A stretch of 58,048 nucleotides of DNA from assembly GCF_005405125.1 (NCBI RefSeq), contig NZ_BJDL01000029.1:1-58048 (forward strand), written 5' to 3'. The translations under genes were made by a program, and so were the position numbers. The notes beneath the pieces are model-generated. The model saw only the letters and a list, made by a program, of their open reading frames with translations. It was not told the DNA's origin and ran no database searches. This DNA comes from Lactiplantibacillus songbeiensis (GTDB taxonomy: Bacteria > Bacillota > Bacilli > Lactobacillales > Lactobacillaceae). Shown in pieces: positions 33,445 through 42,447 of this stretch. How positions within the stretch are numbered: the stretch's first letter is position 1; every line of letters starts with the position of its first letter.

Positions 33445-33525
33445 TGTTGTGTACATTCATTTGATAACTGCTCTTCTTACGGTCATGACAACAATTGCTG
33501 AATCAGTTGCCGCTGTTATTGGCTT

Positions 33526-33593
33526 GGATTGTAACATATTATTTTTAATTGTAACATCAACATGTAACAATAATTTTAAGAATGTTACAATCC
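33526..33593. repeat. 68-bp AT-rich palindrome with TGTAACA motifs
   Basis: The outer arms GGATTGTAACAT / ATGTTACAATCC are perfect. Inner arms ATTGTAACAT / ATGTAACAAT pair with one mismatch around CAAC. It lies between two converging genes, beyond the permease terminator. Confidence 0.75.
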
Positions 33594-33634
33594 TGCTTTA
33601 TCACCGAAAAGTGGGCAAATTCCCTCTTCAGCCC

Positions 33635-34207
33635 TTAATCATCATCGGCCACGCGCACAACCTTCCCAGTATACGTGTCAACCTGAACCTCACTCACCTG
33701 ACGACCGTGCTTCACCTTCACTTCCCAAAGCACCGTGCCATTTTCATGATCCATTGACCATTCAACGGCCGTTCCGCCACCAACCCGCTTTTCTGCTGCT
33801 TTTGAAATAGTAGCAAGTGGCTTTAATCGTGTGACGTCAATCGCTGTTTGGGTACGGTCATCGCCATCAGCTTCTAGTTGTTCTTGTTCATGCCGAATAA
33901 CGTGCCCCGTTTGTGCATTGAGGGTTAATTCATATTCATGGCGCTGATCCAAACCGCTGACTTCATATTGATACTGGCCATTCTCACGTTCAAGTGAGAG
34001 TTCACTGACAGTAGCTTTGGCCCCAAATTGATCATGATACTTGGCCACCGCCTGCTTCACGCTAACCTTAATCGTTGACGGTGACACTTGCTTAGTTGTC
34101 ACCTGACTATGCTTATCTTGACTGCTAGTGGCGTCATGGTTAGCCGGCTGGGCGCTACAGCCTGCCAAGACTAAGGCCACCAATATTAGACAACTTAACT
34201 TTTTCAT
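33635..34207 (-). CDS. Lipoprotein with two PepSY domains
   Basis: 190 aa. The signal peptide ends at the lipobox LAGC, so it is lipid-anchored outside the membrane. A Ser/Thr/Gln-rich linker follows, then two PepSY-type repeats. The first is about residues 48-105 (VKQAVAKYHDQFG...YEVSGLDQRHEYELTLNAQT) and the second about 128-188 (PLATISKAAEKRVGG...LWEVKVKHGRQVSEVQVDT), each ending with the family's D..TGxV motif (QTGHVIR, YTGKVVR). PepSY domains often inhibit peptidases or sense envelope state. A second ATG at 34207, 7 bases after GGAGG, is preferred over 34210. Confidence 0.88.
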   Translation of the reverse strand: MKKLSCLILVALVLAGCSAQPANHDATSSQDKHSQVTTKQVSPSTIKVSVKQAVAKYHDQFGAKATVSELSLERENGQYQYEVSGLDQRHEYELTLNAQTGHVIRHEQEQLEADGDDRTQTAIDVTRLKPLATISKAAEKRVGGGTAVEWSMDHENGTVLWEVKVKHGRQVSEVQVDTYTGKVVRVADDD

Positions 34208-34432
34208 CATTATTCCTCCATTCCTCCCTTGAATGCGATTACATTAGCACTTTTTATTTTAGCAACAACCGCGTTAAAACGCCACTTTGACTGGTCCGGT
34301 CAGTGAGCTAACAAAAGTCGGTTATAAATTAGCATAAAATAATTAATTTATCGACTTTCCTGCCACTATCACCGCCAAAAGCGCGTATCCTAATAGGCAC
34401 CAATCAAGATGACCACTAGGGGGCGGGCACAC

Positions 34433-36460
34433 ATGCGACAACAGAAGCTACAGTCACGGTCATTATTCGGGATGTTAATCACGCTTGGTGTTGTTTACGG
34501 CGATATTGGAACTTCGCCACTATATGTGATGAACGCGATCATTAATGATGCGGGTCGCTTAAAGTCAGCGACCCCGGATTACGTTATCGGCTGTGTGTCC
34601 TTGATTTTTTGGACACTAATGCTAATTACAACGATTAAGTACGTGCTGATTGCATTACGGGCAGATAACCACCACGAAGGCGGCATTTTTGCGCTGTACG
34701 CGTTAGTCCGACAACGGGCTAAATGGCTGATTTTTGTCGCGCTAATTGGCGGCGCCGCTTTATTGGCTGATGGTACCTTAACTCCCGCCGTTACTGTGAC
34801 TTCCGCCGTCGAAGGCTTACGCGGCTTACCCGGAACCGCCAGCTTCAGTCAGCATCCCTTACTGGTACCATTAACAGTCACCGTCATCTTACTTGCGCTA
34901 TTCATGATTCAAGGCCTAGGCACCGCACTGATTGGGCGGTCATTTGGTCCGTTAATGCTGTTGTGGTTTACCGCTATTGGTGTCGTTGGACTAGCCAACA
35001 TTGGCACCGCACCAGTTATTTTAAAAGCGTTCTCGCCCTTTTATGCACTCAAAGTGCTCGTCAGTCCAACGAATAAGATGGGCATCTTCATCCTTGGTAG
35101 CGTCTTTCTCGCGACGACCGGGGCCGAAGCCTTGTACTCTGATATGGGCCATGTCGGTAAAGCCAATATCGATGCTACCTGGCCATTCGTCTACGGCATG
35201 CTCATCTTAAACTACTTGGGTCAAGGTGCTTGGATCATCCAACATTATCAGCAAGCCGGCTATCGTAATGCGGTAAACCTTAATCCTTTTTATGAGATGA
35301 TTCCGGCTAACTTACGCGTTGCCGCCATTATCCTCGCTACTTTAGCCGCCATTATCGCCTCGCAAGCTTTGATTACCGGCTCATATACCTTGGTCGATGA
35401 GGCGATTGGCTTGAAGTTTCTACCGCGCATGATTATTAAACATCCTAGCCAGATTCGCAGTCAGATCTATATTGGCGCGATCAATTGGTTATTGTGTGGC
35501 GTCACTTTGGCCATCGTCTGGCTCTTCCAGACCTCCGCTCATATGGAAGCTGCCTATGGATTGGCGATTACGATTACCATGCTGATGACCACGATTTTAC
35601 TGACTCAATTCGTCCAGTTACGCGGTCATCGCTATGCGGCACTCGGCCTACTAGCCGGGTTCGGTAGTCTTGAAACAGTCTTCTTGGTGGCCAGTCTGAC
35701 CAAGTTCATCCATGGCGGTTACTTAACGCTAGGCCTGACGCTACTAATCTTCGCTATCATGGTCATCTGGTATTTCGGGAACAAACGGCGCCTGTGCTAC
35801 AACCGCGACCAAGAACAAGTCAGCCTACTCGACTATCGCCAGCAACTCACCCAACTTAGCCACGATGACCGCTTGCCGTTATTCGCCACTAACTTGGTCT
35901 ATCTCGCCAAAGTCGACGCGAATTATCACGTTAAACGTGCCATTCCGTATTCGATTCTAGATAAACGACCGAAGCGGGCCCGGGTTTACTGGTTTATCAC
36001 GATTAACGAGACTAACCAACCCTACGACTGCAACTACACCGTAGATATGCTAGGCACTCGCAACATCGTCGAAGTTCAATTGAACCTCGGCTTCAAGAAG
36101 TCGCAACACGTCACAATCTATTTACGCGAAATCGTGACTTACTTGATTGCCAACCACATCATCGATCCACAGCACCCGCACTACGGCACCCAGACTAACC
36201 GCAATGTGGGCGACTTCAAGTTCGTTGTGCAGAATCAGCAGATTATGGATCTCAGCAGTTATCCGACCATGCGCCAGCTCGACCGGATCTTAATCGGTGG
36301 GCGGGTCCTACTGCAAAACATCACGCCATCATCGGCCAGTTGGTACGGCTTGGAATTTAGTGATGTCTTGGAAGAAACGATTCCATTATTCACGAATCCA
36401 GCGACCGATGCGACCTTGACCAATCGAGCGGTCCGGCATCAGATGCAACCACCGAAATAA
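34433..36460 (+). CDS. kup: Kup-family potassium transporter
   Basis: 675-aa potassium uptake protein of the KUP/HAK/KT family. The signature [14 protein letters not shown] is in the first helix. It has about twelve helices ([43 protein letters not shown]) and a ~230-residue cytoplasmic C-terminal domain. GALYSDMGH and the acidic residues in helix 1 match proton-coupled K+ uptake. ATG at 34433 follows GGGGGCGG; an in-frame start at 34409 would overlap that site. Some lactobacillar kup genes are controlled by c-di-AMP; no ydaO-type riboswitch is recognisable upstream. Confidence 0.95.
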   Translation: MRQQKLQSRSLFGMLITLGVVYGDIGTSPLYVMNAIINDAGRLKSATPDYVIGCVSLIFWTLMLITTIKYVLIALRADNHHEGGIFALYALVRQRAKWLIFVALIGGAALLADGTLTPAVTVTSAVEGLRGLPGTASFSQHPLLVPLTVTVILLALFMIQGLGTALIGRSFGPLMLLWFTAIGVVGLANIGTAPVILKAFSPFYALKVLVSPTNKMGIFILGSVFLATTGAEALYSDMGHVGKANIDATWPFVYGMLILNYLGQGAWIIQHYQQAGYRNAVNLNPFYEMIPANLRVAAIILATLAAIIASQALITGSYTLVDEAIGLKFLPRMIIKHPSQIRSQIYIGAINWLLCGVTLAIVWLFQTSAHMEAAYGLAITITMLMTTILLTQFVQLRGHRYAALGLLAGFGSLETVFLVASLTKFIHGGYLTLGLTLLIFAIMVIWYFGNKRRLCYNRDQEQVSLLDYRQQLTQLSHDDRLPLFATNLVYLAKVDANYHVKRAIPYSILDKRPKRARVYWFITINETNQPYDCNYTVDMLGTRNIVEVQLNLGFKKSQHVTIYLREIVTYLIANHIIDPQHPHYGTQTNRNVGDFKFVVQNQQIMDLSSYPTMRQLDRILIGGRVLLQNITPSSASWYGLEFSDVLEETIPLFTNPATDATLTNRAVRHQMQPPK

Positions 36461-36508
36461 CAAAAAAACTCACTCGACCTTACACAATAATCCAAGTGAG
36501 TTTTTTGT
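36461..36508. terminator. Bidirectional terminator
   Basis: AACAAAAAAACTCACT / AGTGAGTTTTTTGTT between converging kup and the AI-2E-family gene; it overlaps the stop codon of the latter. Confidence 0.85.
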
Positions 36509-37539
36509 TATTTCGATGTCATTCGTTTCGGATGTTCAGAATCCTGCACCCCAAGAACATCTAAGAAGAACGCAACAATTGGAATCCCAACGATCAAGCC
36601 CCAAGCACCTAACAAGCTTTCCATAATAATCAGCGTGATAAATGTGGCAAAGACCGGTAAATCAGTTCGGTCGGCCATGAGTCGGGGATGTAAAAAGTAA
36701 GATTCAAACGCATGGATAATAATGACCAAGACGATAATCTCGGCAACACGGACTAAACCACCAGACGCAAAGGCCAGCAAGGTCAATGGAATCATCGATA
36801 ACAAGACCCCTGCTACCGGCACTAAGCCTAAGATGAAGACGATAATTGCCAACACCATAATACTCGGCATGCCGATAATGGCAAAACCAATCGTCATTAA
36901 GATGGTATTAATGGTACAAATAATCAATTGGGTTTCGATAATTTTGCCTAAGATTAGAACAAACTTCCGACCTAAATAGTAGACATTGTGGAAGAACTTA
37001 CTGAACCGCGACGTTAAGAACTGGCGACCAAAGCTCATCATCCGGCCACGCGTTAACGTGAAGATGAAGCTTAAGAAAATTGCCATCAAGACGTGCGTAA
37101 AGCCAGTTCCAATATGACCGGCCTCTTTAATCCCAGTCACTAACAAGGTCTTTCCATTTTGAATCAACTCGCTACTATGAATCGCTTGATCGACCCACTT
37201 ATCAATATTTTTATTCCAGACCGGATGATTGGTGACCGCTTTTGTCAGCATATCCGGAATCACTTTTAACTGCGTGATTAACGTTGGCGCGGCATAGGAT
37301 AAAGCCCCAATCAACACCCCAATGACGACCACGTAAACCACAATCGCCGCAATCCAATATGGCAGATGGGTCTTCACGTTCAACCAACGACTAACTTTCA
37401 CCGCTAAAAAGGCAAAGATCACCGTCAGTAAGATGACCGTCGCAAAGCCACGCATTAAGTAAATGAGCACGATTAAAAACGCTAGCGTGAGATACATATC
37501 CACATCGTCACGCTTCAAAAAACGAATGATTCGATCCAT
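36508..37539 (-). CDS. AI-2E family transporter-like membrane protein
   Basis: 343-aa polytopic protein of the AI-2E transporter family (TqsA/YdiK/YhhT group), many of which export small molecules or act as Na+/H+ antiporters. Hydrophobic segments cluster at both ends, with a central soluble stretch (LITQLKVIPDMLTKAVTNHP onward). The conserved AIIGMPSIMVLAIIVFILGLVPVAG-like segment and the terminal LLGAWGLIVGIPIVAFFLDV are typical. ATG at 37539 follows GGGGGAC at good spacing; the frame is open to 37554. The substrate is not inferable. Confidence 0.86.
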   Translation of the reverse strand: MDRIIRFLKRDDVDMYLTLAFLIVLIYLMRGFATVILLTVIFAFLAVKVSRWLNVKTHLPYWIAAIVVYVVVIGVLIGALSYAAPTLITQLKVIPDMLTKAVTNHPVWNKNIDKWVDQAIHSSELIQNGKTLLVTGIKEAGHIGTGFTHVLMAIFLSFIFTLTRGRMMSFGRQFLTSRFSKFFHNVYYLGRKFVLILGKIIETQLIICTINTILMTIGFAIIGMPSIMVLAIIVFILGLVPVAGVLLSMIPLTLLAFASGGLVRVAEIIVLVIIIHAFESYFLHPRLMADRTDLPVFATFITLIIMESLLGAWGLIVGIPIVAFFLDVLGVQDSEHPKRMTSK

Positions 37540-37586
37540 TAACAGGTCCCCCAAATCTTCTTACTTCTAATATATATACGACTAAT

Positions 37587-37932
37587 AACGCTTGGTTCTA
37601 GTGGGCTTAAATTGCCACTCTGGTTGGTCCAGAATCGGCTGGAACGTGGTGGCCACGTTTTCGAGCCATAGTGCGGTCTCGAAAGCCGGGCTTTATCTAA
37701 GTCGGAAAATCACCGACTAAGATAAACGACACCACTGAGCCAATTCTGGCCCGCCCGTCGTTAACTAACAGGTATTAAAAAACTAACGATTGATTATTTT
37801 CAGTTCGGTCATTTAGCCGAGCGGTTGGTTCCTAAAATGCTCAGCCGTGTCGTTGACTTCAAAATGGCCCATGGCGTTCCAGCGTTTTAGGAACAAACCG
37901 GCAGGCGGCAAGTTTAACTAGCACCAAGCGTA
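37587..37932 (-). repeat. Compound intergenic repeat (B+A, reversed, near-complete 346 bp)
   Basis: It runs from AACGCTTGGTTCTAG to CTAGCACCAAGCGTA with both halves complete, in the opposite orientation to the copy at 4382. The inner stem is TTATCTAAGTCGG / CCGACTAAGATAA. Confidence 0.85.
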
Positions 37933-37989
37933 GCAACATTACTTGTCATTATAGCATTGCCCCCTGCAAAACGTGGGGTCAGCCACTTC

Positions 37990-38335
37990 CTTAAGCAAAA
38001 CTTGACTTTCAAGATTTGAACCGGTAAAATGGTTTCAACATTAAAGAACGATTAAAAGATGAGTAGATCAGTAGTGGTGTTAAGCGAGCATTGGGTTGGT
38101 GGAACAATGTCGCCACGCTGATTGAAGATGGTCTTGGATTAAGTTCACGTTGGTGAGTGATCCCCACAAACTAGCGTCGCCGCAACTGCCCGTTACCGCA
38201 GTTAGGGATCGTGACACCTGTCACCGTCCTTATGAGCAAGCACCCAGCTTGAAACTCAGGTGGTACCACGGCCAAACGTCGTCCTGATTGATTTAACGAT
38301 CAATCAAGGACGGCGTTTTTTTCGTTCTTAACTAA
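37990..38335 (+). ncRNA. T-box leader of the MetE-like gene
   Basis: A long structured leader with the invariant T-box sequence AGGTGGTACCACG at 38258-38270, followed by terminator GTCGTCCTGATTGAT / GATCAATCAAGGACGGC plus seven T (38278-38324). Stem I contains AGTAG and GATCAGTAG, an AGTA/loop-E-like element. An ATG in GAAGATGGTC (38128-38130) is a possible methionine specifier, which fits the downstream gene, but I could not place the specifier loop with certainty. T-boxes bind uncharged tRNA and allow read-through. Confidence 0.88.
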
Positions 38336-38357
38336 AAAAATTATGAGGTGTTCAATT

Positions 38358-39485
38358 ATGACAGAATCAACTTTAACCGCACCATTTCGCTACGATGTCG
38401 TCGGCAGTTTACTCCGACCGACCGCTTTAAAACAAGCCCATGCCCAACTAGCTGCGGGTGATATTACCGCTGAAGCAGCCTTACGGGTCCAACAAACTGA
38501 GATCAAACGCATTGTTGACGAACAGGTTAAGCTCGGCTTACATGCCGTGACCGATGGTGAATTTTCACGGAGCTGGTGGCATCTCGACTTCTTATGGGGC
38601 CTAACCGGCGTTGGTAAATATGACTATCATCAGAGTTATAAATTCAAAGGCGACCATACCCGGACTGATAATGCCGAATTGGTCGGCAAAGTCGCGTTTA
38701 ACCCAGACCATCCCTTCTTCAAAGCTTTTAGTTACTTACAATCAATCGTTCCCGATGGCGTCTTAGCCAAACAAACGATTCCGTCACCATCAATGCTCTT
38801 CCGGGACAACCGCAGTGACAACTGGCATCAATTCTATGACAGTTGGGACGCATATCTGGACGACTTAGCGACAGCTTATCACGAAACGATTTTACATTTC
38901 TATGACCTCGGCTGCCGCTATATTCAACTCGATGACACCACTTGGGCCTTCTTAATCAGTAAGCTCAATGACGATCAGTTATCCGCCGCCGATCACGACC
39001 ATTACTTGCAAGTCGCCCAAGACGCTGTGACTGTAATCAACACGTTGTTAGCTGACCTCCCTAGTGACCTGACTGTAACCACGCATATTTGCCGCGGAAA
39101 CTTTAAGTCGACATACCTCTTCTCTGGTAGCTATGATGTTGTCGCTGATTATTTAGGGCAACTGCATTATGACGGGCTATTCTTGGAATATGACAACCAA
39201 CGTGCGGGTGGCTTTGACGTCTTAGATCGGATCTGGAACGGTGACGCTCACAAACGAATTGTCTTAGGCTTAGTCACGTCTAAGTTCCCAGAACTTGAAG
39301 CCAGTGACCACCTGATTGCCCGTATTCACGAAGCCGCGACGAAGGTGCCACTAGCTAACCTGGCCTTATCCACACAATGCGGTTTTGCTTCGACTGAAGA
39401 AGGCAACCAGTTGACTGAAGCCAATCAATGGGCCAAGCTACAACTGGTCATTGATACTGCTAATAAAGTCTGGCCAGAAGCTTAA
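38358..39485 (+). CDS. Cobalamin-independent methionine synthase-like protein (MetE C-terminal/YxjG-YxjH family)
   Basis: 375-aa zinc-dependent methyltransferase resembling the catalytic half of MetE. Predicted zinc ligands are H243 and C245 (TTHICRGNFKS), E277 (LFLEYDN) and C341 (STQCGFAS). The N-terminal VVGSLLRP is the family's opening motif. Lacking the N-terminal MetE half, such proteins use a folate or other methyl donor, or demethylate S-compounds; the exact donor is unknown. Control by the T-box leader suggests induction by amino-acid (probably methionine) starvation. ATG at 38358 uses GAGGTG at 38344; the ATG at 38343 overlaps that site. Confidence 0.9.
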   Translation: MTESTLTAPFRYDVVGSLLRPTALKQAHAQLAAGDITAEAALRVQQTEIKRIVDEQVKLGLHAVTDGEFSRSWWHLDFLWGLTGVGKYDYHQSYKFKGDHTRTDNAELVGKVAFNPDHPFFKAFSYLQSIVPDGVLAKQTIPSPSMLFRDNRSDNWHQFYDSWDAYLDDLATAYHETILHFYDLGCRYIQLDDTTWAFLISKLNDDQLSAADHDHYLQVAQDAVTVINTLLADLPSDLTVTTHICRGNFKSTYLFSGSYDVVADYLGQLHYDGLFLEYDNQRAGGFDVLDRIWNGDAHKRIVLGLVTSKFPELEASDHLIARIHEAATKVPLANLALSTQCGFASTEEGNQLTEANQWAKLQLVIDTANKVWPEA

Positions 39486-39492
39486 TGAACCC

Positions 39493-39540
39493 AAAAGGCT
39501 CTCGAATCTGTTAATCGATTCGAGAGCCTTGTTTTATTTT
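39493..39540 (+). terminator. Intrinsic terminator
   Basis: AAGGCTCTCGAATC / GATTCGAGAGCCTT followed by a T-rich run. Confidence 0.88.
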
Positions 39541-39550
39541 TACACTCAAT

Positions 39551-39814
39551 TACGCTTGGTACTAGTAGAATTAAATTGCCACTCTGGTTGGCCCAGAATC
39601 GGCTGGAACGTGGTGGCCGCGTTTGGAAGCCAAAGTGCGGTCTTCCAAGCCGGGCTTTATCTAAGTCGGAAAATCACCGACCAAGATAAACGACACCACT
39701 GAGCCAATTCTGACCCGCCCGGCGTTAATTAACGTGAATTAATGACTATTTATTGTCGACCACAAATCAACCGGCAGGCGACAATTGGCGGTAATTTTAA
39801 CTAGCACCAAGTAT
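39551..39814 (-). repeat. Compound intergenic repeat (B with A remnant, reversed)
   Basis: Starts TACGCTTGGTACTAGT and ends CTAGCACCAAGTATA. A is reduced to about 45 bases (CAACCGGCAGGCGACAATTG). The loop GGAAGCCAAAGTGCGGTCTTCC has swapped both arms relative to GAGCC..GGCTC copies. Confidence 0.83.
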
Positions 39815-39999
39815 ATTCAATTAATTATGTATGGCCCGTGACCATCGCCCATACACCTAAAATAATACTGACTTGCCGACAAAAAGAGTCATCAATCATT
39901 ACAACAGTCATTTTATAATTGAACTGGATTATGGGTCACAAAATAGTTTAACTGCTAAAGGCGTCTTATACTAAGTTAAACGAAAGGAGACTCACCCTG
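39815..39999. promoter_or_regulatory. Promoter region of the MazE-like gene
   Basis: A -10-like TATACT is at 39967-39972 and AAAGGAG just before the start codon. No other feature. Confidence 0.35.
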
Positions 40000-40215
40000 A
40001 TGGAAGTAAAGATAGTAAGTCGCAGTAACACTTCAGCATTGAGTTTACCGAAAGACAAACGTTTCAAAAAAGTCCAACGTTGGCTGCTAATCCCTGCCAC
40101 AGACGGAGAATCTTTCACTTTGGTTCCAAGAATGGAAAATCCATACACCCCAACTAAAGGCTCAAAATCTATAACTGAAGAATGGTCTGACGTTAATTGG
40201 AGCGAAGTAGAATAA
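40000..40215 (+). CDS. MazE/PemI-like antitoxin
   Basis: 71 aa. The N-terminal half (VSRSNTSALSLPKDKRFKKV) resembles the DNA-binding hairpin of AbrB/MazE antitoxins, and the acidic, tryptophan-rich C-terminus (EEWSDVNWSEVE) is the type that occupies a MazF active site. AAAGGAG precedes the ATG. Its stop codon overlaps the start of the downstream toxin remnant (TAATG), the standard coupling of a toxin-antitoxin pair. The toxin is broken, so this antitoxin may be a leftover or may still restrain a related toxin elsewhere. Confidence 0.75.
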   Translation: MEVKIVSRSNTSALSLPKDKRFKKVQRWLLIPATDGESFTLVPRMENPYTPTKGSKSITEEWSDVNWSEVE

Positions 40216-40429
40216 TGGTATATACACCTAAGCAAAAAGATCTCATCTGGGTTACCTGACCTTAGATAATACTTCCCAGATTCAGGGCCAAATTATCGCT
40301 GCACAAATCTACTCATTTGATGCATCGCCCAATGCAAATCGTCAAATCGACTTCATTGAGACTATGCGTGACGAAGACTTTTATCGAGCCGCACAAATTG
40401 TTTACGACAACTTTGATTTTCCGTTTTAG
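40215..40429 (+). pseudogene. Deleted MazF/PemK-family toxin
   Basis: The frame opens MVYTPKQKDLIWV, the classic start of PemK/MazF toxins, then hits a stop. From about 40246 another frame encodes a normal MazF C-terminus (TLDNTSQIQGQIIAAQIYSF, DASPNANRQIDFIETM, then DFYRAAQIVYDNFDF). About 45 central residues, including the RRP-type substrate loop, are missing and the junction shifts frame. This is a clear internal deletion; the gene cannot make active toxin. Confidence 0.85.
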
Positions 40430-40479
40430 GTCAATCAAGGTCATTTGACCACACGTATCAGACAAATAGATCTAAACAA

Positions 40480-40527
40480 AAAACAAGGTATCTCACACAA
40501 CTTTTTCAGCTGAGATACCTTGTTTGT
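40480..40527. terminator. Bidirectional terminator
   Basis: AAACAAGGTATCTCA / TGAGATACCTTGTTT between the toxin remnant and the converging SMR operon. Confidence 0.9.
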
Positions 40528-40535
40528 ATAGTCAA

Positions 40536-40919
40536 TTAATTACGCGTGGTCCGTGACCGTAGTCGTTGCCGCCACGGTTTAACCGGCTGCGAACTGCTCG
40601 CCTTAATGGGCCGGTTGAGTAAGATAACGCCAATAATGATCGCCGCAAACCCAACAATTTTGGCTCCGGTCAAGACTTCACCGAACGCCCAGACACCGAT
40701 CAAGCCAGTAATGGCCGTGCCAACCCCTGCCCAGATCGCATAACCGACGCTGAGTGGTAACTGACGCAACGCTAAGGAAAAACTAAAAACAGCTAAGCCG
40801 TATAATAACATCCCCGCGATGCCGATCCATTGATGGTTAAACCCATCTGAAAGTTTCAACAAACTAGTCCCTAAAATTTCCACACCAATTGCTACTATTA
40901 ACTGTACCCATGCCCGCAT
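40536..40919 (-). CDS. SMR-family transporter, second subunit
   Basis: 127-aa four-helix small multidrug resistance protein. The essential membrane glutamate is E14 (VAIGVEILGTSLLKLS), and the signature VGYAIWAGVGTAITGLIG is in helix 3. An unusually basic tail (KPWRQRLRSRTTRN) extends beyond the normal ~105 residues. It is 15 bases downstream of a second SMR gene; paired SMR genes commonly form heterodimeric exporters of cationic compounds. AAGGGGGT precedes the ATG. No guanidine riboswitch is recognisable upstream of the pair. Confidence 0.9.
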   Translation of the reverse strand: MRAWVQLIVAIGVEILGTSLLKLSDGFNHQWIGIAGMLLYGLAVFSFSLALRQLPLSVGYAIWAGVGTAITGLIGVWAFGEVLTGAKIVGFAAIIIGVILLNRPIKASSSQPVKPWRQRLRSRTTRN

Positions 40920-40934
40920 GACACAGACCCCCTT

Positions 40935-41243
40935 TTAGCTATTTAATAAAATCGCGCCAATCACAATGGCCAATAAGCCACTGATTCGACTGAGACTAAG
41001 CCGTTCCCGGTACACGACGACGGCTAAGATCACCGTAGCAAACGTGCCAAGACCTGCCCACATGGCATACGTCACCCCTAATGGTAACTTTTGCATGGCG
41101 AGCGTCACCAAGACCAAAGAACTAAAATACCCCAACAACACCATTATCGTCGGTACCAAATTCCGAAATCCGTTCGCTTTCTTCAAGAAAAAGCTGCCCA
41201 CGACTTCCATTAAAATACCGCCAAACAATAATACGTATGCCAT
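40935..41243 (-). CDS. SMR-family transporter, first subunit
   Basis: ~102 aa, the normal SMR length, with four helices. The conserved glutamate is in GGILMEVVGSFFLKKANG (E13), and the helix-3 signature is VTYAMWAGLGTFATVILA. It differs from its partner by having almost no tail, so the two subunits have different charge biases, as in EbrAB/YkkCD-type pairs with opposite topologies. GCGAGGTG precedes the ATG at 41243; the frame is open to 41252. Confidence 0.9.
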   Translation of the reverse strand: MAYVLLFGGILMEVVGSFFLKKANGFRNLVPTIMVLLGYFSSLVLVTLAMQKLPLGVTYAMWAGLGTFATVILAVVVYRERLSLSRISGLLAIVIGAILLNS

Positions 41244-41401
41244 ATTTATCACCTCGCTAAAATTTTCGCTGTTCTCCCATTCTACGGAAGTTTTTCTAAA
41301 AAGGCAATCAAAAGATACGCCTGGCTGATTACAGTTTCATGACAAAATGAAGACAAACAAATAGCGTCATCTAGCCAACTAGCTAAATCACGCTCAAAAT
41401 T

Positions 41402-42040
41402 TTAAATATAGAAATAGATGGAAAAGTACATCAAGGTCGTCCCAATCATCACGAAGATATGCCAGATGACGTGCAAGTATTTGATATGCGGGAAGCTGTA
41501 CAATAAGGCGCCCAAAGTAAACGCCACCCCACCAGCAACCAAGAGCCAGAACCCAGTCAGACCCAGATTCAGCCACAACTGCCGACCACCAGCCAAGCAC
41601 ATCCAGCCCATCAACACATAGATAATCGTTTCAATCTTATGCAGACGTCCCGGCCAGACCGCATTTACCGTAATCCCCGCAATCGCCAGAATCCAGATGG
41701 TGATTAGAATCGTCCAACCAAGCCAACCGCGAATCGCCAATAAGCTAAACGGCGTATATGTACCGGCAATCAACACGTACACCCCACTGTGATCTAAGAT
41801 TCGGAACACTTCCCGCGCTTTGGTAAAGTACAGACTGTGAAACATCATCGAACAAGTATAGAGCACCAGTAACGAGCAGCCATAAATGATAAAAGCTGTC
41901 CATTCTAATCCCCGACCGTCTTCATACGCTTTGAACATCAGAAAGACAAACCCGACAATGCTCATAATCAAGCCAATGCCGTGAGTGACTGCATTTAAAA
42001 CTTCATTCGTAATTTGATAGCGCCGCGTTGGCTGTTGCAT
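41402..42040 (-). CDS. Hemolysin III / PAQR-family membrane protein
   Basis: 212-aa seven-helix protein of the HlyIII (YqfA) family. The metal-site histidines and aspartate are in place: MMFHSLYF in helix 2, DHSGVYVLIAGTYTP in helix 3, and YLHVIWHIFVM in the last helix. The family is homologous to adiponectin receptors, which are zinc-dependent ceramidase-like hydrolases; bacterial function is not firmly known. GAGGTG precedes the ATG at 42040, with the frame open to 42049. Confidence 0.92.
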   Translation of the reverse strand: MQQPTRRYQITNEVLNAVTHGIGLIMSIVGFVFLMFKAYEDGRGLEWTAFIIYGCSLLVLYTCSMMFHSLYFTKAREVFRILDHSGVYVLIAGTYTPFSLLAIRGWLGWTILITIWILAIAGITVNAVWPGRLHKIETIIYVLMGWMCLAGGRQLWLNLGLTGFWLLVAGGVAFTLGALLYSFPHIKYLHVIWHIFVMIGTTLMYFSIYFYI

Positions 42041-42137
42041 GTTAATCACCTCGAAATATCATTGGGTCTAGCATACCATCATATAATGTTAATATCAATA
42101 CATCTAGTCTATAAAACTAGATGATTAGATTACTTTA

Positions 42138-42366
42138 CTTAGTTTGGTGTGGATTGCCACTCTAGTTGGACCAAAATTGGCTGGAACGTGGTGGCCACGT
42201 TTGTGAGCCGAAGAACGGTCTCACAAGCCGGGCTTTATCTAAGTCGGAAGACCACGACTAAGATAAACGACACCACTGAGCCAATTTTGGTCCGCCCGTC
42301 GTTAACTAGTAGTAGTTATAGATAAACTAGTTACTAAAACTGCTCAGCTGGGGCGTTGGTCTTAAA
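42138..42366 (-). repeat. Compound intergenic repeat (B with A remnant, reversed)
   Basis: AGTTTGGTGTGGATTGCCAC at the left. The B loop is TTTGTGAGCC..GGTCTCACAAG, a further arm-swapped variant. A is reduced to CTAAAACTGCTCAGC. A small hairpin CATCTAGT / ACTAGATG is just upstream at 42099-42124. Confidence 0.82.
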
Positions 42367-42401
42367 CAATCTAAAATCAACCTTTTAACCTATCTCATAG
42401 C

Positions 42402-42444
42402 TAAAAAATCGCGTACCCAGCTGATGACTGACCACGCGATTTGA
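42402..42444 (-). terminator. Terminator of the serine-hydrolase gene
   Basis: AAATCGCGT / ACGCGATTT with a T run on the minus strand. Confidence 0.8.
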
Positions 42445-42447
42445 TAC

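Noticed and set aside
40536-41330. Guanidine riboswitch upstream of the SMR pair
   Set aside because: No ACGR-loop hairpin pair or guanidine-I/III core was found in the ~90-base leader.
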